Shown piece by piece: positions 1-7,929 of a stretch of DNA of 64,000 nt. This stretch comes from Rufibacter radiotolerans (lineage in GTDB: Bacteria; Bacteroidota; Bacteroidia; Cytophagales; Hymenobacteraceae). The stretch lies in contig NZ_CP010777.1 in assembly GCF_001078055.1 (NCBI RefSeq), positions 3,501,001-3,565,000 on the forward strand, read 5' to 3'. The position numbers were made by a program, and so were the translations under genes. The number at the start of each line of letters is the position of its first letter. The stretch's first letter is position 1. Below the pieces are notes generated by a model. That model was not told the DNA's origin, did not search any database, and was given only the letters and a program-made list of their open reading frames with translations.

Positions 1-1396
1 ATTTATCATTCACATCGCGCAGCATGTATTGCTCGGCTTCGGCCTTTTTGCCTGCTTTCATGAGGCGCTCATAGCGGGCATCCATAGATTTGACGGCGGC
101 CCGGGCATGGCCTGGGGTCTCTATCTCCGGAATCACTTTTATGTGCCGGTCCATGGCATATTTCAGGATCTCAATAAAGTCTTTTTTGCTATAGTACCCG
201 CTGCCCGTAGAGGTAGCCGCGTCAGGCCCCGAAGCCAGGGCCGGAATCAGGAATTCCTTCTCATCCAGCGTGTGGCCCCGGCGGGCGCCTACCTGCGTAA
301 GTTCGGGCAGGCCCGGAATCTCAATCCGCCAGCCCTCATCATCATTCAGGTGGAAATGGAGCACGTTGAGTTTGTACAAGGCCATCAAATCCAACACCTT
401 CAAGACCTGCTCTTTCTTCTGGAAATTACGCACCACGTCCATCATGAACGCCCGGTGCCCAAACCGGGGCGTGTCTTTCACCAGCACCCCGGCTACGGCC
501 ACAGAGGTTTGTTTTTTGGCTAAAGCCGAAGGAGGAAGCAAGGTCTTCAGCGATTGGGTCCCGTAAAAAGCCCCGGCTGGCGTGGTGGCAGAGATCAGGA
601 TCTCCTGCGGACTCACGGCCAGTTCATACCCCTCGGGCCCCAGGCCTATCTTCTGCTGCAACCTGATGGACTTGCCAGCGCCCGTGGTGGTAACGGCTGG
701 CTTTTTCCCGAAAACCGTGGCCAGGTGACCGGCCAGCAAATTGGCTTCTTTCTGGAAAGCCTGGTCCGTGACTACCGGCACGGCGCCCGTTAAGGTAAAG
801 TCCTGTCCGGTTTCCTGGTACTCCGTGGGCGTAGGAAACACTTTGGTCAGCTTCTCGGCTGGCAGGTCTTTGATGGTGGTGTTTTGCTCGTAAATTCCTT
901 CGGGCTTAATCCAGTTGATGCTGTTATGAGTAGGCTTTTTGATTTCCACCGCTATGGGGTGCCCCTGGGTTTTAGTGTCATCATAGACCAGGTAAAAGCC
1001 TTTGGGTGTGCGGTAGTCATTCGGGATCTGGCCGGCGGCCACAAACTCAATGCGCTGCGTGCCCCCGGCTGGAATGGCCTTGAAAGCAGCAGTAGGTTCC
1101 ATGCGCAGCAGGTCGCCGTTGATGGCCTCTACCTTTACCGGGGCAGGGGTTTCCTTCGCCTTGAACGAAGGGGTGGAATGGAAATAAAGGCTCCAGCCCG
1201 TGGCCGTCAAAGGCACCGTGCCCGTGTTCTTAATGGTGAGCGCCGACAGCGTTTGGTTTTTGCCCTGGTATTTCTCTTCTACCACTTCCCAGGTAAGCCG
1301 AATCTGTTTGGGCTGTACTTTTTTAGCGCCCGTCTGGGCCTGCGCGGCAGCGACAAGGGAGAAAACGCTTAACAGGGTAAAGAGGAGGTGCTTCAT
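1..1396 (-). CDS. beta-N-acetylhexosaminidase, GH20 (3' end outside window)
   Basis: About 465 N-terminal codons are visible; the gene runs off the left edge. The protein starts MKHLLFTLLSVFSLVAAAQAQ, a Sec signal peptide, so it acts in the periplasm or outside the cell. Residues about 25-170 resemble the chitobiase/CHB_HEX N-terminal beta domain, followed by the GH20 accessory alpha/beta domain. The start of the GH20 barrel is then recognisable from HAFMMDVVRNF, HFHLNDDEGWRIEIPGL and EIETPGHARA. The catalytic Asp-Glu pair of the family would lie beyond the window edge and cannot be checked. The family removes terminal GlcNAc or GalNAc from chitooligosaccharides, glycans or cell-wall fragments. 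The long plus-strand open frames across this region are antisense shadows. Confidence 0.93.
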   Translation of the reverse strand, partial: MKHLLFTLLSVFSLVAAAQAQTGAKKVQPKQIRLTWEVVEEKYQGKNQTLSALTIKNTGTVPLTATGWSLYFHSTPSFKAKETPAPVKVEAINGDLLRMEPTAAFKAIPAGGTQRIEFVAAGQIPNDYRTPKGFYLVYDDTKTQGHPIAVEIKKPTHNSINWIKPEGIYEQNTTIKDLPAEKLTKVFPTPTEYQETGQDFTLTGAVPVVTDQAFQKEANLLAGHLATVFGKKPAVTTTGAGKSIRLQQKIGLGPEGYELAVSPQEILISATTPAGAFYGTQSLKTLLPPSALAKKQTSVAVAGVLVKDTPRFGHRAFMMDVVRNFQKKEQVLKVLDLMALYKLNVLHFHLNDDEGWRIEIPGLPELTQVGARRGHTLDEKEFLIPALASGPDAATSTGSGYYSKKDFIEILKYAMDRHIKVIPEIETPGHARAAVKSMDARYERLMKAGKKAEAEQYMLRDVNDK

Positions 1397-1590
1397 GAGG
1401 GAGACTTTTTTACTTGAAAGGAAACGCAATTGAATCTGCAAGGAGAAGAAGCCGCCACCTCAAATGGCACAGCCCTCCCCTTTCGGATGCTTAAATATAT
1501 CACAACTGGCCCAGATTCCTGCTTCCCGAGCGGTTTATTGCAAATACCCTGCCCGGTCTTAGTCACCAGGGTAATGGTGGTAAAAGACAA

Positions 1591-1638
1591 AAATCCGTTT
1601 TGGGCCTGTTTTCTGTAAAACAGGCCCAAAACGGATTT
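1591..1638. repeat. intergenic palindrome, family GGGCCTGTTTT (perfect copy)
   Basis: Perfect 22-bp arms separated by the 4-nt loop CTGT; outer arms AAATCCG/CGGATTT. It lies beyond the 3' end of the DUF502 gene and upstream of the hexosaminidase. It is one of about 27 related copies in the window and probably forms a transcription-terminating hairpin. Confidence 0.85.
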
Positions 1639-1644
1639 CCTTTC

Positions 1645-1813
1645 CCTGCCGCAAGTTTAGCGACCGCGTAACTTGTGGCTTGCCATTTAGTAAGTTTATA
1701 AACTTACGTACTCTATCCAGTACTTCTAACTTGCTTTCTAAGAGGAATAAGGGAGTTGAAAACTCCCTCCTATGAAAAACCACAAGTTACGCTACCGCTA
1801 AACTTGCGGCAGG
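1645..1813. repeat. 169-bp inverted-repeat element (MITE/REP-like)
   Basis: Terminal arms 1645-1678 and 1780-1813 are inverted copies of 34 bp with three mismatches, all in the middle (outer end CCTGCCGCAAGTTTAG). The interior has two smaller palindromes, TAAGTTTATAAACTTA and GGGAGTTGAAAACTCCC. It codes for nothing convincing. It sits exactly between two copies of the intergenic palindrome family and abuts the second. No clear target-site duplication was seen. The structure fits a non-autonomous mobile element or a REP-type unit mobilised in trans by a transposase encoded elsewhere. Confidence 0.7.
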
Positions 1814-1864
1814 CTTTTCTGTTTTGGGCCTGTTTTCAGTAAAACAGGCCCAAAACAGAAAAGC
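1813..1864. repeat. intergenic palindrome, family GGGCCTGTTTT (perfect copy)
   Basis: Perfect 24-bp arms with loop CAGT; outer arms GCTTTTCTG/CAGAAAAGC. It begins at the stop codon of the DUF502 gene, so it is placed as that gene's terminator. Confidence 0.85.
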
Positions 1865-2406
1865 TATAGACTGGACACGCCCCCAGACACAATGAACTTC
1901 ATCATCTCCCCGCTTGGGATGTCCAGGTAGGTGACATTCTCCCGGTCCACCAGAAAGAGCTCACCCGAGAAGTTGTAGGAGTGCGGGAAATAGACAGCCA
2001 CTTTTTCTGGCAGGTGAATTGCTTCCATGGAGGGCTGCGTCACAAACCCCAGTTTAAAGGTATCCTGGTACTGGGTCATCTTGACCAGCACCGGTTGGTT
2101 GAATTTCTGGTTCTCGCCCACAAAGGCGTCAAATAGGTCTTTGAGCGAGGAATAGATCATGCTCACCAGGGGCAGGCGGTTCATGACGCGCTCCGTGATC
2201 ACCAGAAACGGCTTTACCAGGAACGAAGAACCCACAAAGCCCACAATGGTCACAAGCAGGATAATCAAAAGCAGGCCTACGCCGGGGTACTCCAGCCAGA
2301 AAAGATCATCCAGCCAATTGATGATGGCAACAATAATGTAAACGGTAAGCGAGATGGGGGCTACAATCAGAAAGCCATTTAAAAAATAGCGAAGCAGTCG
2401 TTTCAT
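1864..2406 (-). CDS. DUF502 family membrane protein
   Basis: 180 residues. Two strongly hydrophobic segments near the N-terminus (about residues 8-32 and 42-70) are followed by a soluble beta-rich tail that includes FVTQPSMEAIHLPEKVAVYFPHSYNFSGE in two overlapping family blocks. The early motif FLNGFLIVAPISLTVYI is the typical start of DUF502 proteins. Members are inner-membrane proteins of unknown biochemical role. It lies downstream of ispH but is separated from it by a terminator hairpin, so it probably has its own promoter. Confidence 0.85.
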   Translation of the reverse strand: MKRLLRYFLNGFLIVAPISLTVYIIVAIINWLDDLFWLEYPGVGLLLIILLVTIVGFVGSSFLVKPFLVITERVMNRLPLVSMIYSSLKDLFDAFVGENQKFNQPVLVKMTQYQDTFKLGFVTQPSMEAIHLPEKVAVYFPHSYNFSGELFLVDRENVTYLDIPSGEMMKFIVSGGVSSL

Positions 2407-2421
2407 GTTCAGGAAGATAGG

Positions 2422-2446
2422 AAAAAAGCCCCGTCTCCGGGGCTTT
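2422..2446 (-). terminator. Rho-independent terminator of ispH
   Basis: On the minus strand AAAGCCCC-GGAGAC-GGGGCTTTTTTC: an 8-bp GC-rich stem running into a T tract, 36 bp after the ispH stop. Confidence 0.85.
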
Positions 2447-2482
2447 CCAATATACTCATTCTCTAATATTTTGTTTTTAGGG

Positions 2483-3379
2483 CTACTCCGCTACCGGGTG
2501 GCGCTGCGCCTGAATGGCGTCTGCCACTTCCTGCATCAGCCACATGGGCGTAGACGTGGCGCCGCAGATGCCCACCGAGGCCGCGTCTTTAAACCAGGCC
2601 ATGTCCAGTTCCTGGGCGTTCTCCACAAAGTAGCTGTTCGGGTTTACCCGCTGGCACACCGCGTACAGGGCCTTGCCGTTAGAGCTTTTCTTACCACTCA
2701 CAAAGATGACCACGTCATGCAGCTGCGCAAACTTGTCCAGTTGCGGCTCACGGTTAGAGACCTGGCGGCAGATGCTGTCGTTGGCGTCCAGATTGAAGGT
2801 CTCCATGCCGCTGTTGCGGGCCGCGGCCACGCGCTCCTCAATCAGCTCCTTCATCTTGTAGAAGCCTTTAGTGCTCTTGGTGGTCTGGCTGAACAGCGTG
2901 ATGGGGCGGGTATAATCCAGTTGGTCCAGGTCTTCCTCGGTAGTAACCACAATGGCCTCGTTACGGGTCTGGCCGGCTAAGCCAATCACCTCGGCGTGGC
3001 CTTGCTGCCCATAAAGTACAATCTGGCCGTTCTGGGTTTTTACGTTGTCATAGGCGTGCTTCACGCGGTTCTGTAGTTTAAGCACCACAGGGCAAGAGGC
3101 GTCAATCAGTTCCAGGTTATTCTCCAGGGCGGTCTGGTAGGTTTCGGGCGGTTCGCCGTGCGCCCTGATCAGGACCTTGCAGTCCCGGAGTTCCTGCAGC
3201 TGCTCGCGGTCAATGATGCGCAGGCCCTTGTTGTAGAGGCGCTGCACCTCCATGCTGTTGTGCACAATGTCACCCAGGCAATACAGTTCCTGCACTTCCT
3301 CCAACTCATCTTCGGCCATCTGAATGGCGAACTCTACCCCAAAACAGTAGCCTGAGTTTTTATCTATGGTTACATTCAT
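2483..3379 (-). CDS. ispH: 4-hydroxy-3-methylbut-2-enyl diphosphate reductase
   Basis: 298 residues, normal family length. It catalyses the last step of the MEP isoprenoid pathway, reducing HMBPP to IPP and DMAPP with a [4Fe-4S] cluster. The three cluster-ligating cysteines are visible at Cys12 (SGYCFG), Cys96 (DASCPVV) and Cys204 (DSICRQ). The conserved HGEPP and SGKKSSNGKALY blocks are present, the latter close to the family's G-x-KSSN substrate-binding motif. The gene faces the same way as cmk upstream, with a 76-bp gap, and ends at a strong terminator. Confidence 0.96.
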   Translation of the reverse strand: MNVTIDKNSGYCFGVEFAIQMAEDELEEVQELYCLGDIVHNSMEVQRLYNKGLRIIDREQLQELRDCKVLIRAHGEPPETYQTALENNLELIDASCPVVLKLQNRVKHAYDNVKTQNGQIVLYGQQGHAEVIGLAGQTRNEAIVVTTEEDLDQLDYTRPITLFSQTTKSTKGFYKMKELIEERVAAARNSGMETFNLDANDSICRQVSNREPQLDKFAQLHDVVIFVSGKKSSNGKALYAVCQRVNPNSYFVENAQELDMAWFKDAASVGICGATSTPMWLMQEVADAIQAQRHPVAE

Positions 3380-3455
3380 ATTAAGGACACCAATATCAAG
3401 TGGACCAAAAGCGTGCTACGGCCCTGGGGTTTTACTTATCTTTTTAACAAATCAA

Positions 3456-4151
3456 TTACCGGGCTAGTTCTATCTGCACCTGGGCAGAGGCCACTAGATC
3501 CAGTACAAAATCTACCTGTTCGTCAATGGTGATGTGCGAGGTGTCCAGCAAATGGGCGTCCTCAGCGCGGCGCAACGGGCTCTCGGCACGGGTAGAGTCA
3601 ATGTGGTCGCGCTTCTTCAGGTTCTGCACAATCTCGTCATAAGGTACCAGTTGGCCTTTCTCCAGCAACTCTTCCTGGCGTCGGCGGGCGCGGGTGTCCA
3701 CATCGGCGGTCATGAAGACCTTCACCTCGGCATCTGGGAAAACGGCAGTGCCAATGTCGCGGCCGTCCATGACCACGCCGCGGCGCTTGCCCATTTTCTT
3801 CTGCTCGGCCACCATGGCGTGCCGCACAGGGGCCAGCACGCTCACCTCGCTCACCTTCTCAGAAATGTACATTTTCCTGATTTCGTCTTCCACGTTCAGG
3901 CCGTTCAAAAACACCTCGTTGCGGCCGTTCTTGGGGTTTCTATGGAAGGTGACTTCAATGTTGTTCAAGGCTTCCTGCACCTTTTTGGGGTTGGTGAGGT
4001 CTATGTAATGCTCCAGAAAATACAAAGTAACTGCCCGGTACATAGCCCCGGTATCAATGTACGCGTACCCTAATTCTTTTGCCACTTGCTTGGCGGTGGT
4101 GCTTTTACCGCACGAGGAGTGCCCGTCAAGAGCTACTACAATCTTCTTCAT
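3456..4151 (-). CDS. cmk: cytidylate kinase
   Basis: 231 residues. It phosphorylates CMP/dCMP with ATP. The P-loop GHSSCGKST is at residues 10-18, followed by YIDTGAMYRAVTL and VVMDGRDIGTAVFPDAEVKVF, the NMP-binding blocks of bacterial Cmk. The LID region has RARRRQEEL. It lies 24 bp downstream of a small lipoprotein gene on the same strand and is probably transcribed with it. In Bacteroidota cmk commonly lies next to ispH, as here. Confidence 0.96.
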   Translation of the reverse strand: MKKIVVALDGHSSCGKSTTAKQVAKELGYAYIDTGAMYRAVTLYFLEHYIDLTNPKKVQEALNNIEVTFHRNPKNGRNEVFLNGLNVEDEIRKMYISEKVSEVSVLAPVRHAMVAEQKKMGKRRGVVMDGRDIGTAVFPDAEVKVFMTADVDTRARRRQEELLEKGQLVPYDEIVQNLKKRDHIDSTRAESPLRRAEDAHLLDTSHITIDEQVDFVLDLVASAQVQIELAR

Positions 4152-4175
4152 ACCTTTCCTTAGGGAAATTGAGGA

Positions 4176-4346
4176 TTAGCAATCTTTGGTGGGGCAGGGA
4201 ATTCCCTTGCCCGAACGTTGTTGACGCTGGTAACTTTTGGTCTTCTTGCTCAACGAGGACGAAGATTTGTGCGTACAGGCAGGGCTTACCGCCCCCAGTG
4301 CCAGGCACCAAATCAACCCAAAGGAAAAAAACTTTCTCAAAACCAT
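4176..4346 (-). CDS. small lipoprotein, function unknown
   Basis: 56 codons from ATG at 4346 (MVLRKFFSFGLIWCLALG). A hydrophobic signal segment is followed by a possible lipobox ending in SPAC, then a short Ser/Lys/Gln-rich tail ending GKGIPCPTKDC with two cysteines. A longer frame opens five codons upstream, but the TATCTTTG promoter box at 4359-4366 overlaps that start, which favours 4346. The gene ends 24 bp before cmk. Support for a real gene is the signal, the promoter box and the operon position. No function is recognised, and a database hit in related genomes would decide. Confidence 0.55.
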   Translation of the reverse strand: MVLRKFFSFGLIWCLALGAVSPACTHKSSSSLSKKTKSYQRQQRSGKGIPCPTKDC

Positions 4347-4358
4347 TAACTTTGGACG

Positions 4359-4366
4359 CAAAGATA
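4359..4366 (-). promoter_or_regulatory. candidate -7 box upstream of the lipoprotein-cmk unit
   Basis: Minus-strand TATCTTTG matches the Bacteroidota -7 consensus TANNTTTG exactly. No clear TTTG -33 box was found 19-20 nt upstream. It would give a very short leader before the ATG at 4346. Confidence 0.45.
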
Positions 4367-4407
4367 CACGTTATCTGCCGGAACCGCCACGGGATTTTAT
4401 AACCATC

Positions 4408-4446
4408 TCGGTTTCGGGCCTGTTTTTCTCAAAACTCCTCTAAAAC
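4408..4446. repeat. degenerate copy of the intergenic palindrome family
   Basis: TCGGTTTCGGGCCTGTTTTT is intact on the left, but the right arm is eroded (AAAACTCCTCTAAAACAC). It lies just upstream of the adenine deaminase start in the divergent gap. Confidence 0.5.
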
Positions 4447-4453
4447 ACACCTC

Positions 4454-6100
4454 ATGGCAACACCCAGGTTTTTCAAAGTAAGCGGCAACATTATAGATGT
4501 GTTGCGGCAGGAGATTTTCCAGGGCACCGTAGAGGTGATGGATGGCCAGATTGTCCGCATTGTGCGGGAACCCGTCACCCAAACGCAGTACCTGCTGCCC
4601 GGGTTCATTGACGCCCACGTGCACGTAGAGAGCTCTATGCTGGTGCCCTCTGAGTTTGCGCGCCTGGCCGTGGTGCACGGCACGGTGGCTACCGTCTCAG
4701 ACCCGCATGAGATTGGCAACGTGCTGGGCCTCAAAGGGGTGGAATACATGCTGGACAACGGCAAGAAAGTACCGTTCAAGTTTTTCTTCGGGGCCCCGTC
4801 CTGCGTGCCGGCCACGCCCTTTGAGACGGCGGGCGCCGAAATAACGCCCGAAGACATTGAGGAATTGTTTCTGCGGCCCGAGGTGAAGTACCTGGCCGAG
4901 ATGATGAATTGGCCCGGCGTCCTGCACCAGGACGAGCTGGTGATGCAGAAAATAACCCTGGCCCAGAAGTTTGACAAGCAGGTAGACGGCCACGCCCCCG
5001 GCCTGCGGGGCGACCAGGCCGCTGCCTACGCCGCCGCTGGCATCACCACCGACCATGAGTGCTTCACCGCCGACGAGGCCCTGGACAAGCTGGCCGTAGG
5101 CATGAAGATCTTGATACGGGAAGGCAGCGCCGCCAAGAACTTTGAGGCCCTCATTGAGCTGCTCTCAGAGCACTCCGCTAACATCATGTTCTGCTCAGAT
5201 GACAAGCACCCAGACAACCTGGTGGAAAGCCACATCAATGAACTGGTGAAGCGCGCCCTGGCCAAAGGCCACGACCTGTTCCACATTCTGCAGGCCGCCT
5301 GCGTGAACCCGGTGCGGCACTACAAGCTGGAGGTGGGCCTACTTCAGGAGAAAGACCCCGCCGATTTCATTGTCATTGACAACCCCCAGGACTTCAATAT
5401 CCTGCAAACCTATATCAACGGCAAGCTGGTGGCCGAAAACGGAAAGACCAAGATTGAATTCACGCCCAGTGAGGTCATCAACAACTTCCATGCGGAGCGC
5501 AAAACCGTAGAGCAATTCCGGCTGCCCGCCGAAGGGCCTACCCGCATACGCGTGATTGAACCCTATGACGGGCAACTGATCACCGGCTTGGTGACCACTG
5601 ACGGTAAGCTGGAAAACGGCAACCTGGTGAGCGATGTGAAATTTGACATCCTGAAGATGACCGTGGTAAACCGCTATCAGAACGCTGAACCCGCTATCGC
5701 CTTTATCAAGAACTTCGGGCTCAAGCGCGGGGCCATTGCCTCCAGCGTGGGCCATGATTCTCATAACATTATTGCCGTGGGCGCGGATGATGAAAGCATT
5801 TGCCGCGCCGTGAACCTGCTCATTGACGCCAAAGGCGGCATCTCAGTGGTAGACGGTGCCCGCGAGGAAATTCTTCCCCTGCCCGTAGCGGGTATCATGT
5901 CCGCCGAAGACGGCTACTGGGTGGCGGAGCAATACGCCAAGCTGGACCGCGCCGCCAAAGACCTGGGCTCTACCCTCAACTCGCCCTTCATGACCCTTTC
6001 CTTTATGGCCCTATTGGTGATTCCTGCCCTAAAGCTCTCAGACAAAGGCCTGTTTGACGGCCAGAACTTCCAGTTTGTAGACGTGATAGCTGATGAGTAG
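4454..6100 (+). CDS. ade: adenine deaminase
   Basis: 548 residues, normal for the Ade family of amidohydrolases. It deaminates adenine to hypoxanthine for purine salvage. The metal-binding HxH is at His55/His57 ([12 protein letters not shown]), followed by [13 protein letters not shown]. Further metal or active-site blocks are DGHAPG, TDHE and [10 protein letters not shown]. The C-terminal domain carries [19 protein letters not shown] and a typical Ade end ([21 protein letters not shown]). It is transcribed alone, divergent from the cmk unit. Confidence 0.95.
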   Translation: MATPRFFKVSGNIIDVLRQEIFQGTVEVMDGQIVRIVREPVTQTQYLLPGFIDAHVHVESSMLVPSEFARLAVVHGTVATVSDPHEIGNVLGLKGVEYMLDNGKKVPFKFFFGAPSCVPATPFETAGAEITPEDIEELFLRPEVKYLAEMMNWPGVLHQDELVMQKITLAQKFDKQVDGHAPGLRGDQAAAYAAAGITTDHECFTADEALDKLAVGMKILIREGSAAKNFEALIELLSEHSANIMFCSDDKHPDNLVESHINELVKRALAKGHDLFHILQAACVNPVRHYKLEVGLLQEKDPADFIVIDNPQDFNILQTYINGKLVAENGKTKIEFTPSEVINNFHAERKTVEQFRLPAEGPTRIRVIEPYDGQLITGLVTTDGKLENGNLVSDVKFDILKMTVVNRYQNAEPAIAFIKNFGLKRGAIASSVGHDSHNIIAVGADDESICRAVNLLIDAKGGISVVDGAREEILPLPVAGIMSAEDGYWVAEQYAKLDRAAKDLGSTLNSPFMTLSFMALLVIPALKLSDKGLFDGQNFQFVDVIADE

Positions 6101-6120
6101 TAAAGAGAGATAGCTCATTG

Positions 6121-6161
6121 GCGTTTCAAGGCTGTTTTGCGGAAAACATGCTCAAAACAGG
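6121..6161. repeat. degenerate copy of the intergenic palindrome family
   Basis: GCGTTTCAAGGCTGTTTT-GCGG-AAAACATGCTCAAAACAGG. The inner GTTTT/AAAAC arms are kept and the outer arms eroded. It lies 20 bp after the adenine deaminase stop, consistent with terminator use. Confidence 0.5.
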
Positions 6162-6320
6162 CTATTGGTCAGCACGAGTAGTCATCCTGGCCTTCAAGGT
6201 GGAACGAAACGCCTGCAAAAGATAGGTGGTTAGAATGAACTTCAAAGGGGTAACGGAAAGCGTGAGTCCCGGAAGTAAATCCGCGCCGTAGAGGGCAGTA
6301 TTCTCCTTCTATTTTTTTAT

Positions 6321-6410
6321 TGTCATCCTGAAAGGACCTTGTGGGCGAACTGGAAAAGCGGAAGAGTTTGCGCTTCTACAGCTTACCCACCAGGTCCTTT
6401 CAGGAGGACA
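6321..6410. repeat. 90-bp inverted-repeat element
   Basis: Arms 6321-6345 and 6386-6410 are inverted copies of 25 bp with two mismatches (outer end TGTCATCCTGAAAGGACCT). The 40-bp interior is itself partly self-complementary, so the unit would fold into one long imperfect hairpin. The remainder of the 460-bp gap 6101-6560 shows no other gene; a partial TCATCCTG-type sequence lies near 6170. This is a REP/MITE-like dispersed repeat candidate. Confidence 0.6.
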
Positions 6411-6560
6411 TATGGGGCATACGCTCCCTTAGATATCCTTACTTCTTTCCTGCGGGCAGCAACCATTCCGGGGTAGGGCAGTAAGCAACTAGAGGGTTTA
6501 GCAGGAGGCCAGGGAAATATATCTGCCTCTCCCCTGACCAGGTCATTTATTCCCAACAGC

Positions 6561-7400
6561 TTGATTACAGAAATTCTTCTATTTTTAGTGGGGGTGGCGG
6601 TAAGCGCTTTCGGGACGATGGTGGGCTTTGGGGGCGGGGTGTTTCTGGTGCCCATCCTGATCATTTTCTTCCAGTTTCCTATTGAGCTGGCCATTGGCAG
6701 TGCCATGTGCGCCTTGCTTCCGGGGGCGCTGGTCGCGTCTATCTTCAACTTCCGGGAGAAAAGTATTGATTACGTGGTGGCCTCTCTGCTGCAGTTGCCG
6801 GCCATGCTGGGAACCGTGATCGGGGCTTTTCTGGTGGCCTACATTCCGGTGCTTCCCATGCAGGTGTTCTTTGCCTTGTTTGTGCTATCCATTGGTATTT
6901 ACATGCTGGCCACCTACCGCAAGGTACAGACCCGCCAGCGCGGCATGATGTACCGCATTAACCGCATGCCCACTTCCTTTATCCGGAAGAACCACCCCAG
7001 GCACCTGGCCTACCGGCTGAACGGCAGCCTGATGGCGTTTCTGGGACTGTGCACGGGCGTTATTGCCGGTCTGTTTGGGATTGGGGGCGGCTTTCTCCAG
7101 ACGCCCATTATGATCAAGGCTTTCAACATCCCCTCGCAGATTGCTATCTCCACCTCCTTGTTTATTCTGATCATTACCAGCCTTTCCGGCATCTCCTCGC
7201 ACTATTGGCTGGGCAATATTGACTGGAACCAAAGCATTCCTTTAATGCTGGCCTTCGCGGTGGGGGCGTTGCTGGGGAATATCCTCAAAAAAAGGCAAGC
7301 CACTACCTCCCGCAAATCGTCTGAACGGCTTATTGGCATTGGGCTGGTCTTGGCCGGGGCCAGCGTGATCATCCATATCTTCCTCAAATACGAATTCTAG
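6561..7400 (+). CDS. TauE/SafE family sulfite or organic anion exporter
   Basis: 279 residues from a TTG start that sits directly before the first membrane segment (ITEILLFLVGVAVSAFGTMVG). About eight hydrophobic segments lie in two halves. Each half carries the family's glycine-rich signature: GFGGGVFLVPILI early and GLFGIGGGFLQTPIMI in the second half. The family (PF01925) moves sulfite, sulfonates or related anions; the substrate here cannot be told. No sulfur-metabolism gene is adjacent. The gene is isolated and faces the response-regulator pair across a bidirectional hairpin. Confidence 0.85.
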   Translation: MITEILLFLVGVAVSAFGTMVGFGGGVFLVPILIIFFQFPIELAIGSAMCALLPGALVASIFNFREKSIDYVVASLLQLPAMLGTVIGAFLVAYIPVLPMQVFFALFVLSIGIYMLATYRKVQTRQRGMMYRINRMPTSFIRKNHPRHLAYRLNGSLMAFLGLCTGVIAGLFGIGGGFLQTPIMIKAFNIPSQIAISTSLFILIITSLSGISSHYWLGNIDWNQSIPLMLAFAVGALLGNILKKRQATTSRKSSERLIGIGLVLAGASVIIHIFLKYEF

Positions 7401-7433
7401 CGCATCGGCTTGCCCGGTTACCCTTTTACCAGA

Positions 7434-7481
7434 CAAAGCGTTTTAGGGCCGTTTTCTTGAAAACAGGCCTAAAACGCTTTG
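7434..7481. terminator. bidirectional palindrome between convergent genes
   Basis: CAAAGCGTTTTAGGGCCGTTTT-CTTG-AAAACAGGCCTAAAACGCTTTG, with 22-bp arms and few mismatches. It is placed between the convergent TauE gene and the response regulator, so it can terminate both. Member of the window-wide palindrome family. Confidence 0.75.
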
Positions 7482-7497
7482 CCCAGATGCTGACAGG

Positions 7498-7929
7498 TTA
7501 GCCTTCCTTCTCCTGGAAATAGGTATCCAGCAGATACTGCACCTTCTCTTCGTTGAGGGGCTTGGTAAGGTAGGCAATGTGGCCGGCGGCGGCGCGTTCG
7601 GTGTCCTGGTTGTGCTCTGAGGTAGTGAGCAGGGCCAGCACCACGTCCTTGCGGAAACCCGGGTCCAGCTTCTCAAACAGTGACAGGAACTCAAACCCAT
7701 CCATGACCGGCATGTTAATGTCCAGCAGGATAAGGGCAGGCTTGAAATAGTCCGTGGACTGCGTCTCTACGTGGCCCTGGCTTACGGCATACAGGTAGTC
7801 AAAGGCCAGTTTCCCGTTCCGGAATTCCTTGATCTTGTCTGTGATCTTCATCCTGCTGAGCAGGCGGTGGTTGAGGAAGTTATTGGTATCATCATCGTCA
7901 ATGAGCAATACACCGTCTAATTTTTTCAT
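7498..7929 (-). CDS. single-domain response regulator
   Basis: 143 residues, one receiver domain and no output domain. The acidic pocket is DDDD at 11-14, the phospho-accepting Asp is Asp70 in LILLDINMPVMDG, and the conserved Lys is Lys123 in LTKPL. Thr102/Thr103 lies at the switch position. Its start codon overlaps the stop of the upstream histidine-kinase gene (ATGA), so the two are translationally coupled. It may signal by protein contact, or receive phosphate from a kinase other than its partner, because the partner lacks the usual His. Confidence 0.92.
   Translation of the reverse strand: MKKLDGVLLIDDDDTNNFLNHRLLSRMKITDKIKEFRNGKLAFDYLYAVSQGHVETQSTDYFKPALILLDINMPVMDGFEFLSLFEKLDPGFRKDVVLALLTTSEHNQDTERAAAGHIAYLTKPLNEEKVQYLLDTYFQEKEG

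Noticed and set aside
1393-1783. Three short open frames in the gap after the hexosaminidase
   Set aside because: They cross the inverted repeats and palindromes, have no signal or family pattern, and overlap one another.
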